From assembly GCA_963775275.1 (NCBI GenBank), contig CAVZII010000005.1, positions 2,666,001-2,730,000 on the forward strand: 64,000 bases of DNA. The letters run 5' to 3'. The notes under the pieces were generated by a model that had not been told where the DNA came from, searched no databases, and saw only the letters and a program-made list of their open reading frames with translations. A program made the position numbers and the translations under genes. Of the stretch, positions 59,617-64,000 are shown in pieces (positions within the stretch are counted from its first letter, which is position 1; each line of letters opens with the position of its first letter). The stretch comes from JANWHQ01 sp963775275. Lineage in GTDB: Bacteria > Pseudomonadota > Alphaproteobacteria > Caulobacterales > Caulobacteraceae.

Positions 59617-59638
59617 CCAAGGAAATATATTTCCTTGG
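59617..59638. promoter_or_regulatory. Perfect 22-bp AT-rich palindrome
   Basis: CCAAGGAAATA followed by its exact complement TATTTCCTTGG, with no spacer. The AT-rich centre is striking in this GC-rich DNA. It lies about 66 bases upstream of the first sigma-like gene and downstream of a small gene on the same strand. An operator or a terminator hairpin are both possible; its symmetry and lack of loop favour a protein-binding site. Confidence 0.5.
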
Positions 59639-59721
59639 GAAACGCGCGGCCGGCGCCTGTCGCCCTCGGCGGCGCTCGTCCTTTTTCGCGCCTCGGCAGG
59701 GGCTGGCGCGAACTCAGCGCG

Positions 59722-59886
59722 TCATTCCTCTTCGGTCGGCCCGACGGCGTCGCCGGGGGCGGGATCCTGGTCGGCGCGGTCGCGCTCGCGCTGCAGGCGC
59801 TTGGCCTCGGCCTTCTGGGCCAGCTTCGCGGCCTTGATCCGTTCGCGTTCGCGCCGTTCGAAGTCGTAGTTGGGTTTGCGCGCCAT
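59722..59886 (-). CDS. Small charged conserved protein (54 aa)
   Basis: A 54-residue protein beginning MARKPNYDFERRERERIKAA and ending GDAVGPTEEE. It is very rich in arginine, lysine and glutamate and is likely a single helix. GGAG lies about nine bases upstream of ATG 59886, and third positions are nearly all G or C. Short proteins opening M-A-R-K-P-N-Y-D-F-E-R are common in alphaproteobacteria; their function is unknown. It is just downstream of the DUF6481 gene on the same strand. Confidence 0.75.
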   Translation of the reverse strand: MARKPNYDFERRERERIKAAKLAQKAEAKRLQRERDRADQDPAPGDAVGPTEEE

Positions 59887-59918
59887 GCGGCGATCTCCAT
59901 CAGGACAGAGAAGGGGGC

Positions 59919-60278
59919 CTATCGGCGCGCCTTGCGCGCGGCGTAGCGGGCGTCGCGCTTGGCCTTCGCCTCGGCCTTGGTCAGGACCTTGCGCTCCTTG
60001 CGCTGATCGCGCCGGTTCTGGAGCTCGGCGGCGTCCAGGGCCTCCTGCGCGCCGCGGGCCTGAAGCTCGGCGTCGGCCGCCGCCTGCCGCTTTGCGGTCC
60101 TGGCTTCGGCGCGCGCCTCGCGCACCCGGGCGAGTTCGGCGGCCTTGATCGCGGCGCGCTCGGCGAACCGGGGATCAGTCGCGCCCGGCCGGGGCGTGAA
60201 CTTGGCCGCCTGGGCCTTCCTGGCCTCGGCGGCGGTCTTCAGCCTATCGGCGCGGCTGGCGAAAGGCGCCTGGGTCAT
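59919..60278 (-). CDS. DUF6481 family protein, second copy
   Basis: A 119-residue charged helical protein (KTAAEARKAQAAKFTPRPGA, ARVREARAEARTAKRQAAAD, KAKRDARYAARKARR). It parallels the protein at 38314-38697 in order and wording. ATG 60278 is chosen because AAGGAGG precedes it at ideal spacing; an in-frame upstream start at 60326 lacks this. Function unknown. Likely cotranscribed with the 54-residue gene, 33 bases downstream. Confidence 0.8.
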   Translation of the reverse strand: MTQAPFASRADRLKTAAEARKAQAAKFTPRPGATDPRFAERAAIKAAELARVREARAEARTAKRQAAADAELQARGAQEALDAAELQNRRDQRKERKVLTKAEAKAKRDARYAARKARR

Positions 60279-60600
60279 CTTCGCCTCCTTGGCGAAAGCA
60301 CGGGCCGCCAGGGTCGGGAAGGACACTGGCGAAGCGTCGACTCCAGAGAGGGTCGACTCCAGCGAGGATTGCGAATTTGACGCTCGCCGCCGGGGTCGCC
60401 CCAGGTCGGAACGAACGACGAATCCACCCCGCCGGCGGATCGCACCAAACGGACGATTCCCATCCGCTTGTGGTCCGGTCCGCAGGATTTCAAAGACTTA
60501 TGGTGCGAAGCCCGATCGGGCGCGGGCGGCGTCCGATCGAGTCGCACCACTGGCGCGGGAGAACGGGGGCGCGTGGCCAGCCCGTCTCCCGGCCGTGACG
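60279..60600. repeat. Remnants of palindromic repeats between DUF6481 and the cold-shock gene
   Basis: AAGGACACTGGC at about 60319 is the tail of a repeat-B element. A diverged repeat D follows (GGATTGCGAATTTGACGCTC, 60365 on). Next comes a palindrome with GATCGCACCA (60452) and TGGTGCGA, then TGGTGCGAAGCCCGATCGGG mirrored by CGATCGAGTCGCACCA (to about 60551). The AAAGACTTATGGTGCG wording parallels the elements at 57480 and 61170. No gene is seen. Confidence 0.6.
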
Positions 60601-60810
60601 CTAGGCCGACTGAAGCTGGCTCGCGGACATCTTGCCGTTGCGCTGGTCGCGCTCGAGCTCATAGGAAATCTTCTGGCCTTCATGCAGCGAGCCGAGGCCC
60701 GCGCGCTCGACCGCGGAGATGTGGACGAAGACGTCCGCGCCGCCAGCGTCGGGTTGGATGAAGCCGAAGCCCTTGGTGGGATTGAACCACTTCACGGTGC
60801 CGGTTGACAT
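60601..60810 (-). CDS. Cold-shock domain protein, CspA family
   Basis: A 69-residue RNA/single-stranded-DNA-binding protein: GTVKWFNPTKGFGFIQPD contains RNP1 (KGFGFI) and DVFVHISAVERAGL contains RNP2 (VFVHI). The length is normal for CspA-type proteins, which melt RNA secondary structure. Start ATG 60810 follows a GGCCAATACCC-type leader. The spacer of about 400 bases upstream would allow the long 5' untranslated region typical of such genes. Confidence 0.96.
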   Translation of the reverse strand: MSTGTVKWFNPTKGFGFIQPDAGGADVFVHISAVERAGLGSLHEGQKISYELERDQRNGKMSASQLQSA

Positions 60811-61046
60811 GGGTATTGGCCTTTCATGGCAGGTAGGTTCGCGACGTCCCACCGGGACGGGCGATCAAATGGTCGGACGGGATCTTGGCAGGCTCGGAGG
60901 CTCGATCCGTGGAACGAGCGTGGAGAGCAACCGGACCTTTGCGATATTTGACGCGGGGACCTTACCCCATTTCCGCCCCGCTGACTAGGGAAGGTCGTGA
61001 GGTCCTGCTCAGGCGTCCGCACCGGGCGAGGACAAGGGTCTCCCAG
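60811..61046. other. Upstream region of the cold-shock gene
   Basis: No gene is supported here. It probably holds the promoter and untranslated leader of the cold-shock gene on the minus strand. A CCCACCGGGACGGGCG hairpin-like stretch lies at about 60849. No repeat family member was recognised. Confidence 0.4.
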
Positions 61047-61087
61047 GTCAAGAAAGAAGGGCCGTCCGGTCGCCCGAACGGCCCTTT
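61047..61087 (-). terminator. Rho-independent terminator downstream of the TonB receptor
   Basis: On the minus strand AAGGGCCGT pairs with ACGGCCCTT around a 12-base loop, and the stem is followed by CTTCTTTCTT. It lies about 130 bases past the receptor stop codon. Confidence 0.7.
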
Positions 61088-61117
61088 CCAGTTGCCCGGG
61101 GGAGGGGAGCCGTTAGT

Positions 61118-61218
61118 GCGATTTCAGACGACGCGGGAACCGGTTCGTCGTCCGAAATCGCGACAACACAAAGACCTGGAGCGCTCGATCCGATTCAGAT
61201 CGGATCGACTGCGCTCTA
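61118..61218. repeat. Two adjacent palindromes, the second ending on the TonB receptor stop
   Basis: First: GCGATTTCAGACGACG mirrored by CGTCGTCCGAAATCGC (61118-61161). Then the linker GACAACACAAAGACCTG. Second: GAGCGCTCGATCCGATT mirrored by AGATCGGATCGACTGCGCTC (61179-61216), ending CTCTAG. The CTA at 61216-61218 is the receptor's TAG stop. The linker wording also occurs near 57480. Confidence 0.85.
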
Positions 61219-64000
61219 GAAGGCGAGCTTGGCGCCCACCACGAACCGACGGCCCATCACGTCGTAGAGCGACGGGTTGTCCTGGTTCGCGTAGCTGGCG
61301 AAGGCGCTGTAGTAGGGCGTGACCGGCGGGTCGGTGTCGAACAGGTTCGTCACCGAGAAGAACACCTCCATGCTCCCGTTGTGGGGAACCTGGAGCTGAT
61401 AACCGATCCGCGCGTCGGTGTAGAACACCGAGTCCACGTGGTTGCTCTCGATGTTCTTGCCCACGACCAGGGCGTTCTCGAACACGCCCGGTCCGATGTA
61501 GCGGCCCTGGACGAACAGCGAGAACGGCCCGTTGTTGTAGGTCAGGTTGCCGGTCGCCTTGAAGTGGGGCAGCGAGTAGCCGATGCCGTCCGACTGCTGG
61601 ATGCCGGTCTGGCCGGCCCGGTCGATCTTGGCCGCGCCCGCGTTGGTCTGCGAGAACTCCATCAGCCATGTGCTGAAGAAGCGTGCGGAGATGGACTCGG
61701 CGCCGCCGCCCAGCACGTCGATGCTGCGGTGGTAGTCGGCCTCCATGTCGATGCCGCGGACCAGCTGTTCGTTGATGTTGACGTAGACGTTGCCCACCAG
61801 GATCAGCCGGTCGGTGACGGAGTCGCGGGTGATCAGCGAGCACAGGTCCGCCGCGCCCGCCTCGCACTGGTTGACCACGTTCTGGGTCGTCAGCTGGCCG
61901 ATCGCGCCGTTGAGCTTGATCCTGTACCAGTCGGCCGAGACCGACAGGCCCGGGATGAACTTGGGCTGGACCACGGCGCCGACGGTGTAGGTGTCGGCCT
62001 TCTCCGGGTTAACGTTCGGGTTGCCGCCCGAGAAGATGGTGACGTTGACCGTCCCGTCCTGGGGATAGCGCGGGTCGGTGATGGTCGCGACGCCGCCGGT
62101 CTTGTCGAACCGCTCGGAGAGGTTGGCCGCGCGCACGTCACGCGAATAGGTGCCGCGGAGCCTCAGGCCGTCGACGATGTCCCAGTCCACGCCGGCCTTG
62201 TAGGCCCAGATCGAGCCGCTGCCCGAGTAGTTGGCCCAGCGGCCGGCCAGGTCGACCTGCAGCGAGCGCGCGAGCGGCGCGTCCGCGATGATCGGCACGA
62301 GGGTCTCGGCGAAGAGCTCCTTGACGTCGATCGTGCCCTGCAGGTTCGACACCTTCGAGTACTGGAAGCCGACCGAGTTGGTGCAGTCCGCCGGGTTCAC
62401 GCCCCTGAGGCCCGCGGCGATGGCCGCCGCGTCGCCGTTGCACAGCACCGGGTGGCCGGTGTTGAAGTCCGACGCCTGGTTGGTCGTATCCTGCACCACC
62501 TGGCGGATGGATTCGCGGCGGTAGTTGCCGCCGAGCGCCAGGGTGATCGGCCCGGCGCCCCAGCCCTGGTAGAGCTGGCCACGGGCCTCGAGCTCGGCCA
62601 CGTGCTGGGTCATGGTGGTGATGTTCACCTTGGCTTCCTGGGACGTGTACGAGAGGGTCTGTCCCGTGGAATAGCCGCTGTCCGCGAAGTAGAGCGGGGT
62701 GGTGACCTGCACGCCCGGATCGTTGCCGATGACGTAGTCGATCGCCGCGGCCGAGGCGTTGCCGGCGCCGAACAGGTTCAGCGGCTGGCACCCGGCGAAG
62801 GTGTTGTTGAAGAGGCTCGTGCGGCAGACGATGTTGCCCGTCGCCGGGTCCTTGACCGCGTCCACCGCGGCGAAGATCCGGTCGACCCGCAGGGCGACCT
62901 GGCGGCCGTTCCGGTGATTGTGGCCATACTGGTAGTAGCCGTCGACGGTCCAGCCGTTGAAGAAGCCGCCGCTCATGACGTCCCACTTGAACCCGCCGGT
63001 GGCCGAGGTCATCGCGCTGGTGTCGCTCAGGCTGTAGTCGGCGCCGAGGTCCGCGCTGCCGCCCGTGCGCCTCAGCGTGAATGAGGCGATGTTGTTCGCC
63101 GTCATGATCGCCTGGATCGAGGACGGCAGGAAGGCGTTGCCGCTGAAGATGGTGAGCGCCGTCGGCGTGCCCTGGAACGAGGCGCGCGGGGTGTTGTAGC
63201 GGAAGGTGCTGACGCTGCCGTGGATGAGCTGGGCGAAGACCTGGAAGTTCGGGGCCAGGTCATAGTCCGCATAGGCGAACATGCTGTAGCGCTTCAGGTC
63301 CGGAGAGATGGTCTGGACCTGGGCGCCGAGGTCGTCGCCCGAGCCGCCGCCGTCGAGCGACTGGCGCGCCGGCGGCGTGCCGAGCGTGCCGGACGTGATG
63401 CTGCTGGTCTGGAACTGGTAGGTGCTGCCGTCCGGATTGAAGGCCAGGCCGTTGAGCGGCGTGCCCGGCGCGAAGATCAGGCCGCCGAAGGTGGAATCGC
63501 GCGAGACGATGTGGGGCCGGATCAGGAGCATCCCGTTGGCGTCGGGAATGGTGCCCCAGCCCTGGTACCAGTCGCGGCCCTGGTAGTTGTGCACGCCGTT
63601 CTGGTGGAAGTACTCGCCCGAGACGATCAGGTGGCCCTTGTCGCCGAGGTTCATCCCGTAGGCGATCGAGGCGGCGTAGTTTTCCGCGTCGCCGCGGGTC
63701 GTCTCGCCGCCTTGCCCGCTGATCCGCAGGCCGGTGAAGTTGGTGTCGAGGATGAAGTTCACGACGCCGGCGACGGCGTCCGTGCCGTAGGCCGCCGAGG
63801 CCCCGCCGGTCACCGTCTCGACCCGCTTGATGATGGCTTCGGGGATCTCGTTGATGTCCACGCCGCCGAACGCCGTCGAGGAGACGACGCGACGGCCATT
63901 CACCAGCGTCAGGGTCCGGTTGATGCCCAGGCCCCGCAGGTCGAGGTTCCCATAGCCGCCACGGAGGAACCAGCTGGCGGCGGAGGTCGGCGTCTGGCTG
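61216..64000 (-). CDS. TonB-dependent receptor, N-terminus outside the window
   Basis: The last 927 residues or so of a large outer-membrane receptor; the frame is open through base 64000. The plug domain is seen first: NLDLRGLGINRTLTLVNGRR, EIPEAIIKRVETVTGGASAA and YGTDAVAGVVNFIL. The 22-strand barrel follows, including LRLRGTYSRDVRAANLSERF and VNPEKADTYTVGAVVQP, and it ends in the expected terminal phenylalanine (VVGAKLAF). The wording is of the Caulobacter/sphingomonad receptor class with serine/glycine-rich plug entry. Imports an unknown ligand using TonB energy. A palindrome forms the stop, and a terminator follows. Confidence 0.95.
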   Translation of the reverse strand, partial: SQTPTSAASWFLRGGYGNLDLRGLGINRTLTLVNGRRVVSSTAFGGVDINEIPEAIIKRVETVTGGASAAYGTDAVAGVVNFILDTNFTGLRISGQGGETTRGDAENYAASIAYGMNLGDKGHLIVSGEYFHQNGVHNYQGRDWYQGWGTIPDANGMLLIRPHIVSRDSTFGGLIFAPGTPLNGLAFNPDGSTYQFQTSSITSGTLGTPPARQSLDGGGSGDDLGAQVQTISPDLKRYSMFAYADYDLAPNFQVFAQLIHGSVSTFRYNTPRASFQGTPTALTIFSGNAFLPSSIQAIMTANNIASFTLRRTGGSADLGADYSLSDTSAMTSATGGFKWDVMSGGFFNGWTVDGYYQYGHNHRNGRQVALRVDRIFAAVDAVKDPATGNIVCRTSLFNNTFAGCQPLNLFGAGNASAAAIDYVIGNDPGVQVTTPLYFADSGYSTGQTLSYTSQEAKVNITTMTQHVAELEARGQLYQGWGAGPITLALGGNYRRESIRQVVQDTTNQASDFNTGHPVLCNGDAAAIAAGLRGVNPADCTNSVGFQYSKVSNLQGTIDVKELFAETLVPIIADAPLARSLQVDLAGRWANYSGSGSIWAYKAGVDWDIVDGLRLRGTYSRDVRAANLSERFDKTGGVATITDPRYPQDGTVNVTIFSGGNPNVNPEKADTYTVGAVVQPKFIPGLSVSADWYRIKLNGAIGQLTTQNVVNQCEAGAADLCSLITRDSVTDRLILVGNVYVNINEQLVRGIDMEADYHRSIDVLGGGAESISARFFSTWLMEFSQTNAGAAKIDRAGQTGIQQSDGIGYSLPHFKATGNLTYNNGPFSLFVQGRYIGPGVFENALVVGKNIESNHVDSVFYTDARIGYQLQVPHNGSMEVFFSVTNLFDTDPPVTPYYSAFASYANQDNPSLYDVMGRRFVVGAKLAF

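Noticed and set aside
59562..59900. A 112-codon minus-strand frame over the small charged gene
   Set aside because: It shows no recognisable protein pattern and overlaps the 54-residue gene, which has better codon bias and a ribosome-binding site.
1..64000. tRNA, rRNA, phage or IS transposase genes
   Set aside because: I looked for tRNA-like cloverleaves, rRNA wording and transposase or integrase motifs and found none I could support.

Overview
The window is a high-GC chromosomal segment of an alphaproteobacterium. Gene content and order point to Caulobacterales, probably a Phenylobacterium or Caulobacter relative. This is inferred from the prs/rplY/pth/ychF block, lgt-midA-pgeF facing ubiK-ybjN-proC, xseB/polyprenyl synthase/dxs, two DUF6481 proteins and a large TonB receptor. 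No rRNA, tRNA, CRISPR array or complete IS was seen.

Layout. 1-8.4 kb: end of an ornithine cyclodeaminase-like gene, an AT-rich foreign-looking gene, and enzymes (GFA protein, SDR, MBL hydrolase, dienelactone hydrolase, phosphodiesterase, Hsp70-like). 8.5-16 kb: LysR regulator, ychF, a vapBC pair, a TPR membrane protein, pth, rplY, an exported unknown and prs, all on the minus strand. 16.3-19 kb: a membrane-anchored P-loop NTPase whose C-terminus is made of nearly identical 138-bp TPR units. 19-28 kb: pgeF-midA-lgt, then ubiK, ybjN, proC, a flavin monooxygenase-like gene, apaG, metZ and a GST. 28-38 kb: a GxxExxY gene inside inverted repeats, an MFS exporter, then a histone deacetylase-like gene, a histidine phosphatase, xseB, a degenerate polyprenyl synthase, SDR, GMC oxidoreductase and dxs. 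38-46 kb: a tight operon of two PLP enzymes plus an ATP-grasp protein, facing a TPR-sulfotransferase. 46-55.6 kb: a four-gene MdtABC/OprM-type RND efflux operon. 55.6-64 kb: acylphosphatase, membrane protein, small conserved proteins, desaturase, two small sigma-region-2-like proteins, cold-shock protein and the 3' part of a TonB receptor.

Two things stand out. First, the intergenic space is crowded with palindromic repeats of several families. One family supplies its terminal CTA/TTA as the stop codon of the adjacent gene four times. Another is a roughly 102-bp cloverleaf present in both orientations. Others lie in frame inside midA. Second, at least seven genes are broken by one- or two-base indels, usually in G/C runs. 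That many suggests uncorrected sequencing errors in at least part of the window, so those genes may be intact in the organism.

The best candidates for undescribed biology are the PLP-PLP-ATP-grasp operon (39767-43978), the STAND-like NTPase with homogenised repeats (16369-18983), the paired sigma-region-2-like microproteins (58924-59551) and the palindromic elements that sit on stop codons or inside reading frames.
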